Positions 1-5,766 of a DNA stretch of 13,485 nucleotides are shown one piece after another. Source of the stretch: Butyrivibrio sp. UBA3740. GTDB lineage: Bacteria > Bacillota > Clostridia > Lachnospirales > Lachnospiraceae. The position numbers were made by a program, and so were the translations under genes. The DNA is taken from positions 1-13,485 of the forward strand of contig DFGW01000054.1 of assembly GCA_002372465.1 (NCBI GenBank). Direction: 5' to 3'. The first letter of the stretch is position 1. Every line of letters begins with the position of its first letter. The notes under the pieces were generated by a model. That model saw only the letters and a program-made list of their open reading frames with translations, made no database searches and was not told the origin of the DNA.

Positions 1-1
1 T

Positions 2-310
2 TTCTCCATGCAGACCTTCGTTGTTAAGCTGGCATCAGGTATATCAGCTCTTATAGCAGCTCTTGCGCTTCAGATCCTTGCACTTAGTAATGATACTGAG
101 GAGGCTGCCACAGCAGTTGACTACTCCCTTGGTGTTAGCGCAGCGCAGAAGATGGGTCTTAGAATGACTATGACGATTATTCCGATTATTGGTCTTGTAT
201 TTGCTATTTTCTGGTTCAAGAAAAAGTACATCTTAAATGATGAGAAGTTAAAAGAGATTTCTGTAGCACTGGTTCAAAGAAAGTCAGCTGAGTTAAACGA
301 AAGGAGCTAA
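2..310 (+). CDS. GPH/MelB-type sugar transporter, C-terminal end (5' truncated by window)
   Basis: This is the last 102 codons of a membrane transporter whose beginning lies before the window; the frame is open from base 2, so the ATG at base 8 is internal. What is visible is an FSMQTFVVKL segment, a hydrophobic helix of about 20 residues (GISALIAALALQILAL), a polar loop, a second helix (TIIPIIGLVFAIFWF) and a basic tail beginning KKKYILNDEKLKEI. This pattern fits the last two helices and cytoplasmic tail of the glycoside-pentoside-hexuronide (GPH) cation symporter family within the MFS clan. The substrate cannot be read from this fragment, but proximity to a beta-glucanase and an AraC regulator makes glucooligosaccharide or glycoside uptake a reasonable inference. 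The next gene starts two bases after the stop, so the two are co-transcribed. Family assignment is fairly sure; substrate is unknown. Confidence 0.8.
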   Translation, partial: FSMQTFVVKLASGISALIAALALQILALSNDTEEAATAVDYSLGVSAAQKMGLRMTMTIIPIIGLVFAIFWFKKKYILNDEKLKEISVALVQRKSAELNERS

Positions 311-312
311 AT

Positions 313-921
313 ATGAAGTCTGAAGTTATCGTTATCGGTACTAATCAGGATTGTACTGAGAAAGCACTTAATCTTACAGAAGAATTTGCTGCCAGCCTTC
401 CTAAAAAGGGACAGATGAGATTGCACCTTCTGGCAGAGGAGATGATGAATCTGTTCCGCTCTATAACAGGGGAGATGGAGGCAGAATATTGGATTGAGAA
501 TAACGGCGACAAATATGCTCTTCATCTTGATACAGAAACTATCATGTATTCCAAGAAAAGAAGTGAGCTCATGGAGCTTTCTTCAAAAAAAGAAAATGCT
601 GCAGCAAAGGGAGTTATCGGCAAGATCAGGGAAGCTTTTGAGCTGGCTCTTTTGCCTGAGGATGAGAGAGATGCCATGGCTTCTCATCATGCCATGCTGG
701 GATTTGCTGATCCTACATCATTTTCCGCAGCATCCGGTGACAATGAATTCTGGAAGATGAGTGATTACATCTCAGGAGTTGAGAACAGTGAAGATATGGA
801 ATTTGCACAGGAGGCAAAGGATGAACTTGAAAAATCCATCATTGCCAACCTGGCTAAGGAAGTGACCATAGGAATCCGTGGCGGAAAAGTTTCCATGACC
901 GTTGAATGGACAGCTGAATAA
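313..921 (+). CDS. Hypothetical protein with degenerate GHKL/anti-sigma-like ATPase features
   Basis: This encodes a 202-residue soluble protein with no signal peptide or membrane helix. An AGGAG box (302-306) lies six bases before the ATG and overlaps the end of the transporter gene, so translation is probably coupled. Around residues 36-51 the stretch LHLLAEEMMNLFRS resembles the N-box helix (E-E-x-x-N) of GHKL/HATPase_c domains such as RsbW and SpoIIAB. The end, VTIGIRGGKVSMTVEW, resembles the closing strands of that fold. However, the glycine-rich ATP-lid motif (DxGxG) is absent, and the middle (residues 80-165) is helical, acidic and unlike a kinase lid. It could be a non-catalytic anti-sigma-type switch protein or a diverged ATP-binding protein. 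The pairing with a sugar transporter is seen directly; any functional link is inference. I do not recognise a named family with certainty. Confidence 0.55.
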   Translation: MKSEVIVIGTNQDCTEKALNLTEEFAASLPKKGQMRLHLLAEEMMNLFRSITGEMEAEYWIENNGDKYALHLDTETIMYSKKRSELMELSSKKENAAAKGVIGKIREAFELALLPEDERDAMASHHAMLGFADPTSFSAASGDNEFWKMSDYISGVENSEDMEFAQEAKDELEKSIIANLAKEVTIGIRGGKVSMTVEWTAE

Positions 922-931
922 AAGAATTAGA

Positions 932-1678
932 TCAGATTTCTTCCTCTGTACCTTTCCAATGAGTACCGTAGTACATACTGCGGTACTTTTTTGGTGTCAG
1001 ATTTGTCTCTTCCTGGAAGAGCTTGATGAAGTGACTCTGGGAGGAAAAGGACAGGTAGGAAGCTATCTCCACCATGGAAAAATCGCTGAATCTAAGCAGA
1101 TTCTTGGCTTTTTCAATCTTGACCTTTCTGATGTAATCGCTGGCTGAGATGCTCATCTCGCTCTTAAAGAGCCTTGAGATGTAGCTGGTGGAATTACCAC
1201 AGGCCTTTGCCAGATCTTCAATAGTGATTCTCTCCTTGATATGGGCATAGATGTAGTTGATGCACTCGGATATGGGCCTTGAAAGAGCAGAGTTCTGCTT
1301 AAGCATGTTCATTCTTTTTGTGTAGTCGATGACCATCTTGTTGTGCCATTCTTCAATTTCTTTTTCGGAAAAGAGATAATCCAGCTTTTGAATGTAATAA
1401 TCGCTGAGCCTGAAGGACATCTCCATCTCCATGCCGTTTTCTGTACAAATTCTGGAAACCAGCGCAGCCGTTACTACAAAGTGATATTTAAGGTTAAGGA
1501 CCGGATCCCGGGACAGAGTTCCAACCCCTTCAGTCTCTAAAAATCTATGTTCATTACAGTTCTCCATGATGGCTTCGATCTCTCCGCCGGCAACCTGACG
1601 ATAGAACATAAGCTCATCGTTCTGGCTTCTGTGTATCATGTCCTTGTCTGTTAATAAAAGATTGGTTGAAATTGCCAT
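932..1678 (-). CDS. AraC-family transcriptional regulator
   Basis: This is a 248-residue regulator. The C-terminal ~110 residues form a classical AraC DNA-binding domain: residues 137-172 (ISECINYIYAHIKERITIED..., first helix-turn-helix to YISRLF), the linker helix DYIRKVKIEKAKNLL, and the second helix-turn-helix (VEIASYLSFSSQSHFIKLF) ending in TPKKYRSMYYG. The N-terminal ~130 residues, with LSDYYIQKLD near residues 91-100, form a helical ligand or dimerisation part of a type seen in clostridial AraC proteins, not an obvious cupin. I chose the ATG at 1678 because AGAGG lies six bases before it; the in-frame ATG at 1720 has no ribosome binding site and would overlap the predicted -10 box. It is divergent from the GH16 glucanase gene, with a large dyad between them, so it most likely controls the glucanase and itself in response to a sugar. 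The inducer is not readable. Confidence 0.92.
   Translation of the reverse strand: MAISTNLLLTDKDMIHRSQNDELMFYRQVAGGEIEAIMENCNEHRFLETEGVGTLSRDPVLNLKYHFVVTAALVSRICTENGMEMEMSFRLSDYYIQKLDYLFSEKEIEEWHNKMVIDYTKRMNMLKQNSALSRPISECINYIYAHIKERITIEDLAKACGNSTSYISRLFKSEMSISASDYIRKVKIEKAKNLLRFSDFSMVEIASYLSFSSQSHFIKLFQEETNLTPKKYRSMYYGTHWKGTEEEI
962..992 (+). terminator. Intrinsic terminator of the transporter operon, inside the araC-type gene's 3' end
   Basis: Arms 962-973 (AGTACCGTAGTA) and 976-987 (TACTGCGGTACT) are complementary along their length with one wobble pair, forming a stem of about 10 pairs after allowing a realistic loop. A run of six T follows (987-992). It lies 41 bases past the stop of the GHKL-like gene and is oriented to end + strand transcripts. 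It lies entirely within codons of the convergent regulator gene (934-1678). Confidence 0.7.
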
Positions 1679-1710
1679 AATATGCCTCTTTTCTGTTATT
1701 TTCAAACCAA

Positions 1711-1742
1711 AGTATAACATTATTTTTCAATAATACCATATC
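1711..1742 (-). promoter_or_regulatory. Promoter of the AraC-family gene (extended -10, weak -35)
   Basis: On the minus strand the sequence reads TGTTATACT, an extended -10 element with TATACT at 1716-1711. No good TTGACA lies upstream; instead the operator arm GATATGGTATT (1742-1732) occupies the -35 zone, leaving 15 bases before TATACT. Transcription would start near 1703, about 25 bases before the start codon. The lack of a real -35 box fits a promoter that needs the AraC protein. Confidence 0.5.
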
Positions 1743-1783
1743 TGTGCATGAAAATTATAATTTTATGTCATGGATATGGTATT
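1732..1783. promoter_or_regulatory. 52-bp dyad operator between araC-type regulator and glucanase
   Basis: A single dyad is centred between 1757 and 1758. The outer arms are a perfect 11-bp inverted repeat, AATACCATATC (1732-1742) and GATATGGTATT (1773-1783). The next four positions pair with two wobbles, four centre-flanking positions do not pair, and the core AAAATTATAATTTT (1751-1764) is a perfect palindrome. Each outer arm sits at the same place, 15 or 16 bases from the -10 box, of one of two divergent promoters. Binding by the adjacent AraC-family protein is inferred. Confidence 0.65.
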
Positions 1784-1805
1784 TTTTCTTTCCTTTTGGT
1801 ATAGA
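1773..1805 (+). promoter_or_regulatory. Promoter of the GH16 glucanase gene (extended -10, weak -35)
   Basis: An extended -10 element TGGTATAGA (1797-1805; TATAGA at 1800-1805) follows the operator arm GATATGGTATT (1773-1783) after 16 bases. There is no TTGACA; TATGGT stands in the -35 position. Transcription would start near 1812, giving a leader of about 73 bases that contains a further GATATGG (1826-1832). The glucanase ribosome binding site AAGGAG is at 1873-1878, six bases before its ATG. Confidence 0.5.
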
Positions 1806-1884
1806 TTTTGTTTCAAAGTGATTAAGATATGGACTTAACAAATGCAGTTTATAGAATTTTTAGAAATTGGGTAAGGAGTAGTCT

Positions 1885-4800
1885 ATGAGAAAGTTTTTGA
1901 TCAGAAAATCAGCAGTAGCAGCCATGTCTGTAGCAACTGCAGTGGCTATGCTTCCATCAAATGTTCTGGCTCAGAACGAAGGCGCAGGCAGCCAGATACC
2001 TGAATCAGGTGTGGATGAGAGCTACAACCTTGTCTGGGAGGACGAGTTTGATGGTGGATACCTTGATACAGACAGCTGGAACGTAGAGACACATGAACCC
2101 GGCTGGGTAAATTCAGAGCTTCAGAGATACACCTCTTTGGATGAGGGCAACATTGAGGTAAGCGACGGAACTCTTAAGATCAAACCTCATGTAACTGAAG
2201 CAGAGACTGAGGATGAGCAGCAGGAGCTGGAAGAGGAAACACAGGAAACTCCTGAAGCAGAAGTTACAGAAGTAAGTACAGATTTCACTGTAAGTGAAGA
2301 GTATGAAACTGAAACAGCTGCCATCCAGGTTAACTTTGGTAAAGTTGGAGATTCTGCTGAGGGAGTAGCAAAGGCTACAGTAGCTCTTTTTGATATCTCG
2401 CTTACTGATGAAGAGGGCAATGAACTTCTTCAGGATACAGGCTTTGAAAATGGAGGATGGTATGTGGGTATTACCTCTCCTGCAGCAGGAAGCTATGAAT
2501 TTGCTGGCGGGAAAGCGATCCTTACAATTGATGCTTCAGGTGATGCCAACTGGAATTATCAGCTTCAGCAAAGCAATCTTAACTTAAAAGCAGGAAACTA
2601 CCACTTCACAGTAAAGGCAACTTCAAATGCTGACAGAGCAGTTGAGGTAAGTCTTTTGGATCCCGCCAACAATTACCACTGGTATGGCGGAACTACCGCT
2701 ACGATAAAAGGAAGTGCAATTTCGGGTGGATCGGGGGCATCATCCTCATCAGCCTCATCGGGGAAGGCTGGTGAGATCACCTCCGGACGTATCACAACCC
2801 AGGGAAAACACGATTTTACATATGGACGATTTGAAGCAAGGGCCAAGGTTCCGGCAGGACAGGGTTATCTTCCTGCATTCTGGCTCATGGCTACAGACGA
2901 AGGACTTTACGGTCAGTGGCCAAAGTGTGGTGAGATCGACATCATGGAGGTTATGGGACAGAACACTTCCAAGTCCTATCACACAATCCATTACGGATAC
3001 AGCCAAGGAACAGGCCACAAGGAGAACCAGGGGTCTAAGGTGATTGAAGACAACGGTTATTCCAATGACTTCCACACCTACGCTGTAGAGTGGGATCCTG
3101 GAAAGATCACATGGTTCGTGGATGATGAGCCGGTTTATGAGACCAGTGACTGGTACACAGGAACTGATGATGACAATCAGGTTACATATCCTGCACCCTT
3201 TGATCAGAACTTCTATGTAATCCTCAATCTTGCAGTAGGAGGAAGCTGGGTAGGCTATCCTGACGAGGATACATACTCACACATGAATGATGATGCTTAC
3301 GAGATTGATTATGTAAAGGTTTATCAGAGATCTGCTGAGGCTTATGAGAAGATGGAGAGCGAGGCAACAAGGCCTGAAGCTGCTCCTGTAACCTTCAGGG
3401 AAGCTGATGAGAGCGGCAACTATGTAAACAATAGTGATTTTAGTCAGGATATCGGCATTGACGGATCAGCAGATGCTGATAAGGATAACTGGAAGTTCCA
3501 CACTGAATCTGACGCATCAGGCGCTACCTATGCACTTTCAGAGGAAGGAATCACCATCACTCCTGACAAGGTAGGTTCTCAGACATATTCAATCCAGCTC
3601 AAGCAGGAAAATGTTCCTATGTATAAGGGCTGGGAGTACGAGCTTTCCTTTGATGCATATTCCACAGAGGAAAGAGATATCGTAGTAGATATCGAAGGTC
3701 CTGACAGAGGCTGGATCAGATACTTCAACGACACAACTGTTACAGTTGGCACTCAGAAACAGACCTATACTCTGGATTTCACCATGAACGAGAAGACTGA
3801 TGCCAACGGCTCTTTGGAGTTCAACCTTGGTAAGCAGGCATCAACAGCGCCTGTAACCATCGACAATGTAAGACTTGTACATAAGTCCGGTGAAGAAGTT
3901 AAGGAAGAGGGCATAAAGGTAATAAGACCTGACGGAAACTACATCTACAACGGATCCTTTGACCAGGGTGAAAAGAGACTTGGCTACTGGGAGATCGATG
4001 AAGAAGACAAGGCAAATGTTTCCGTAACAAATCAGGGAACAAACAGAGAACTTAAGGTTGTTGTTCCTGAAGGAAAGACAGTAAAGATAAGACAGAGTAA
4101 TCTTGCACCTATCAACAAGGGAACCTACGATTTAAGCTTTAATGCAAGATGCGCAGATGCCGCAGGCAGTAACGGGCTTAGCGTAATAGTTTCAGGCAAG
4201 GAATTTGCACCGGAACTTGGAGGAGAGAATGCGAAATATTCCAAGAAGATCAGCTTCGAAGAAAATAACACAAGGGAAAGCTCCTATGTTGAGATCCTGT
4301 TCAAAGAGCCAGGTACCTACTTCCTTGACAATCTGTTCCTGACAGAGTCAGCTCTTTTAAAGAACGGTTCCTTCGATGCAGGAATTGCAAGTTTCTCACC
4401 TTACATCGACGGAGCAGCAAAGGCCAACTATGTCATCGATAACATGAATGGCAACGATCATACCTTTGCCATCACAATTGAGAATACAGGCAGTGGTCAG
4501 GACTGGTACATTCAGCTTAACCAGGATGGAATCACTCTTGAGGAGGGCAAGAGCTACAAGCTTTCCTTCAGAGTAAAGTCTACCCTTGAGAGAACTATCA
4601 AATACTGCATGCAGCAGTTTGAGGGCAACTGGACCAACTACAGCAACACAGGAAACATCCAGGTTGGACCACAGTGGCAGACTGTTGAAGCTCAGTTCAA
4701 GATGGAGAATCCAACAGATACAGCTTCAAGATTTAACATTACTATGGGTGCTGTAGACGGCGTAGCTATTACTGAAAAGCATGATATTTACATTGATGAC

Positions 4801-5172
4801 ATCGAACTTATCGAGATAGATGAAGCCCAGCCGGGAACAGGTGAGGGTGGCGAAACACCTCAGCCCGGAACAGGCGAAGGTGGAGAAGTCATTGAACCGG
4901 GAACTGGAGAAGGCGGAGAGCCTGTTGTGCCGACCCCGGGTGAAGGCGGAGAAGTCATTGAACCAGGAACTGGAGAAGGCGGAGAAGTCGTTGAGCCCGG
5001 AACAGGCGAAGGTGGAGAAGTTGTTGAGCCTTCAGTTCCTTCAGTGCCACTTACACCTGCAAAGCCGGCACCTGTAGTTGTTGCAGTTCAGAAGGCTGTT
5101 AAGGCAGTTGTTAAGACTGTTGCCAGGGTAGTGACAAAAGTTATCAGATCCATTTTCAGGTTATTCTGGTAA
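1885..5172 (+). CDS. Secreted GH16 beta-1,3-glucanase (laminarinase type) with an inserted CBM and C-terminal CBM4/9-like modules
   Basis: This 1095-residue exported enzyme probably hydrolyses beta-1,3- or mixed-linkage beta-glucan. A signal peptide (residues 1-29, basic N-end, hydrophobic core, VLA cut site) leads into the GH16 start (47-101, YNLVWEDEFDGG ... GTLKIK). The fold resumes at about 297 (TSGRITTQGK, YGRFEARAKVP, AFWLM) and carries the catalytic motif GEIDIMEVMG with E350 nucleophile, D352 and E355 acid/base. The extra residue in ExDxxE is typical of laminarinases; lichenases have ExDxE. The fold ends near 482 (IDYVKVYQRS). Residues 102-296 are an insertion: an acidic linker, CBM4/9-like strands in permuted order, and a Ser/Gly linker. 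Further CBM4/9-like modules lie at about 505-660, 685-822 and 823-978. A repeat linker (982-1047), a Pro/Val segment and a cationic amphipathic tail (1067-1095) follow. No LPXTG, SLH or dockerin is visible. Regulation is probably through the divergent AraC protein. Confidence 0.93.
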   Translation: MRKFLIRKSAVAAMSVATAVAMLPSNVLAQNEGAGSQIPESGVDESYNLVWEDEFDGGYLDTDSWNVETHEPGWVNSELQRYTSLDEGNIEVSDGTLKIKPHVTEAETEDEQQELEEETQETPEAEVTEVSTDFTVSEEYETETAAIQVNFGKVGDSAEGVAKATVALFDISLTDEEGNELLQDTGFENGGWYVGITSPAAGSYEFAGGKAILTIDASGDANWNYQLQQSNLNLKAGNYHFTVKATSNADRAVEVSLLDPANNYHWYGGTTATIKGSAISGGSGASSSSASSGKAGEITSGRITTQGKHDFTYGRFEARAKVPAGQGYLPAFWLMATDEGLYGQWPKCGEIDIMEVMGQNTSKSYHTIHYGYSQGTGHKENQGSKVIEDNGYSNDFHTYAVEWDPGKITWFVDDEPVYETSDWYTGTDDDNQVTYPAPFDQNFYVILNLAVGGSWVGYPDEDTYSHMNDDAYEIDYVKVYQRSAEAYEKMESEATRPEAAPVTFREADESGNYVNNSDFSQDIGIDGSADADKDNWKFHTESDASGATYALSEEGITITPDKVGSQTYSIQLKQENVPMYKGWEYELSFDAYSTEERDIVVDIEGPDRGWIRYFNDTTVTVGTQKQTYTLDFTMNEKTDANGSLEFNLGKQASTAPVTIDNVRLVHKSGEEVKEEGIKVIRPDGNYIYNGSFDQGEKRLGYWEIDEEDKANVSVTNQGTNRELKVVVPEGKTVKIRQSNLAPINKGTYDLSFNARCADAAGSNGLSVIVSGKEFAPELGGENAKYSKKISFEENNTRESSYVEILFKEPGTYFLDNLFLTESALLKNGSFDAGIASFSPYIDGAAKANYVIDNMNGNDHTFAITIENTGSGQDWYIQLNQDGITLEEGKSYKLSFRVKSTLERTIKYCMQQFEGNWTNYSNTGNIQVGPQWQTVEAQFKMENPTDTASRFNITMGAVDGVAITEKHDIYIDDIELIEIDEAQPGTGEGGETPQPGTGEGGEVIEPGTGEGGEPVVPTPGEGGEVIEPGTGEGGEVVEPGTGEGGEVVEPSVPSVPLTPAKPAPVVVAVQKAVKAVVKTVARVVTKVIRSIFRLFW
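4828..5025 (+). repeat. Six tandem 33-bp units coding a Pro-Gly-Thr-Gly-Glu-Gly-Gly-Glu linker
   Basis: The stretch is 198 bp, exactly six times 33, and codes for units of the form E/Q-PGTGEGGE-V-V/I. Units three and four are 12 and 10 residues long, so their sum keeps the register (EPGTGEGGEPVV, then PTPGEGGEVI). DNA identity is highest among the later units, suggesting recent slippage or recombination. It acts as a flexible, acidic, proline-containing spacer between the CBM modules and the C-terminal helix of the glucanase. Confidence 0.9.
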
Positions 5173-5263
5173 TTAAATACCTTTCGATGCTAACTTAGCT
5201 CGTTTCAATTTCATAATTTCATAAGATAGCAACACGTTCCCCTAAACGTAAGTTGCAGCGGAC

Positions 5264-5292
5264 CCGGTCAGTGCTAGGCGCTGGCCGGTTTT
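5264..5292 (+). terminator. GC-rich hairpin, probable glucanase terminator
   Basis: Arms CCGGTCAGTGC (5264-5274) and GCGCTGGCCGG (5278-5288) pair over 11 positions with two G-T wobbles around a TAG loop, followed by TTTT and, after GC, more T. It lies 92 bases past the glucanase stop. The stem is much richer in G+C than its surroundings. The T run is short, so a processing hairpin or a dispersed palindromic repeat are alternatives. Confidence 0.6.
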
Positions 5293-5330
5293 GCGTTTGT
5301 GATTTTGAGATTCTAAAGGTCCACTTTTCA

Positions 5331-5359
5331 TTGAAAAAAAGCACCTTTTGTAGTATTCT
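5331..5359 (+). promoter_or_regulatory. Candidate promoter for the anti-sigma/polA operon
   Basis: TTGAAA (5331-5336) and TATTCT (5354-5359) are separated by 17 bases, matching a vegetative promoter at 4 or 5 of 6 positions each. A start near 5366 would leave a leader of about 58 bases before the first ATG. The leader contains a short dyad, ATTCTA (5355-5360) with TAGAAT (5368-5373). This is the best-spaced candidate in the gap but rests on consensus alone. Confidence 0.4.
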
Positions 5360-5423
5360 ATATGTTGTAGAATTAGATACAAATTCGCCAGAAATATACA
5401 CAAGATGTAGAAGATATAATGGT

Positions 5424-5750
5424 ATGATGACATGTAAGGATGCTGAAAAGTTAATCCCGGAGTTTTTGGACGATGACCTGGACAATCAGGAACTGTCGGA
5501 CTTCCTTAGCCATATAGACAGTTGTCCGGAGTGCAAGGAGGAACTGACCATTCAGTTTCTGGTTCGTGTGGGTATGCAAAGACTTGAGGATGGTAATACC
5601 TTCAATCTGAGCAGGGAACTGGAGCATCTTTTAAGTGATTCCAAAAAGCGCCTTCATGTTCGCAAGTATCTGGTAATGACCAGCTATATTCTGGAGATTG
5701 CGGTAGCAGCGCTTTTGGCAATATGTCTTTTACTGGCAATAGCACTCTAA
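5424..5750 (+). CDS. Membrane-anchored zinc-finger (zf-HC2/ZAS) anti-sigma-like protein
   Basis: This is a 108-residue protein with an N-terminal zinc anti-sigma module: C4, then H30-x3-C34-x2-C37 (HIDSCPEC), preceded by the acidic helix EFLDDDLDNQEL. A linker of about 45 residues and one C-terminal membrane helix (about 86-107, YILEIAVAALLAICLLL) follow. The Hx3Cx2C signature is that of the zf-HC2/ZAS family, which normally holds an ECF sigma factor at the membrane. No sigma factor gene is adjacent, so its partner, if any, is encoded elsewhere, or it serves as a small membrane protein of another kind. The frame is open from 5253, but that extension overlaps a hairpin and lacks family similarity; ATG 5424 (AGAAGA nine bases upstream, weak) or ATG 5427 is the likely start. 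Its stop overlaps the polA ribosome binding site, so it is in the polA operon. Confidence 0.8.
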   Translation: MMTCKDAEKLIPEFLDDDLDNQELSDFLSHIDSCPECKEELTIQFLVRVGMQRLEDGNTFNLSRELEHLLSDSKKRLHVRKYLVMTSYILEIAVAALLAICLLLAIAL

Positions 5751-5766
5751 GGGGAATACTTTTTTG
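5749..5766 (+). promoter_or_regulatory. Ribosome binding site fixing a TTG start for polA
   Basis: AAGGGG (5749-5754) overlaps the upstream TAA stop (5748-5750) and lies nine bases before TTG at 5764. No in-frame ATG follows until codon 40, inside conserved sequence, so TTG is the best start. The overlap suggests that polA translation depends on ribosomes finishing the anti-sigma-like gene. Confidence 0.65.

Noticed and set aside
1679..1720. Earlier ATG (1720) for the AraC-family gene
   Set aside because: It lacks a ribosome binding site and overlaps the predicted -10; AGAGG precedes ATG 1678.
1773..1787. Right arm of the operator dyad plus T6, resembling an intrinsic terminator
   Set aside because: The stem is A+T-rich with a long internal unpaired part, and no + strand gene ends upstream; the mirrored promoter layout explains it better.
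4828..5025. Regularly spaced repeats suggesting a CRISPR array
   Set aside because: Units are contiguous without unique spacers and are in-frame coding sequence of the glucanase.
4820..5077. Repetitive open frame (85 codons, Lys/Glu/Ser-rich) in a second + frame over the linker repeats
   Set aside because: Any 33-bp repeat without a stop in one unit stays open in all units; it has no ribosome binding site and the GH16 frame explains the repeats.
5026..5082. Sorting signal in the Pro-rich end of the glucanase (PLTPAKPAP)
   Set aside because: There is no LPXTG-type motif followed by a hydrophobic stretch and basic tail; the final helix is cationic throughout.
5415..5420. Perfect TATAAT just before the anti-sigma-like ATG
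   Set aside because: There is no -35 at the right distance, and the transcript would begin inside the coding region.
5253..5423. Upstream extension of the zinc anti-sigma-like frame
   Set aside because: It overlaps the 5264-5292 hairpin and the candidate promoter, has no ribosome binding site, and adds residues unlike the family.
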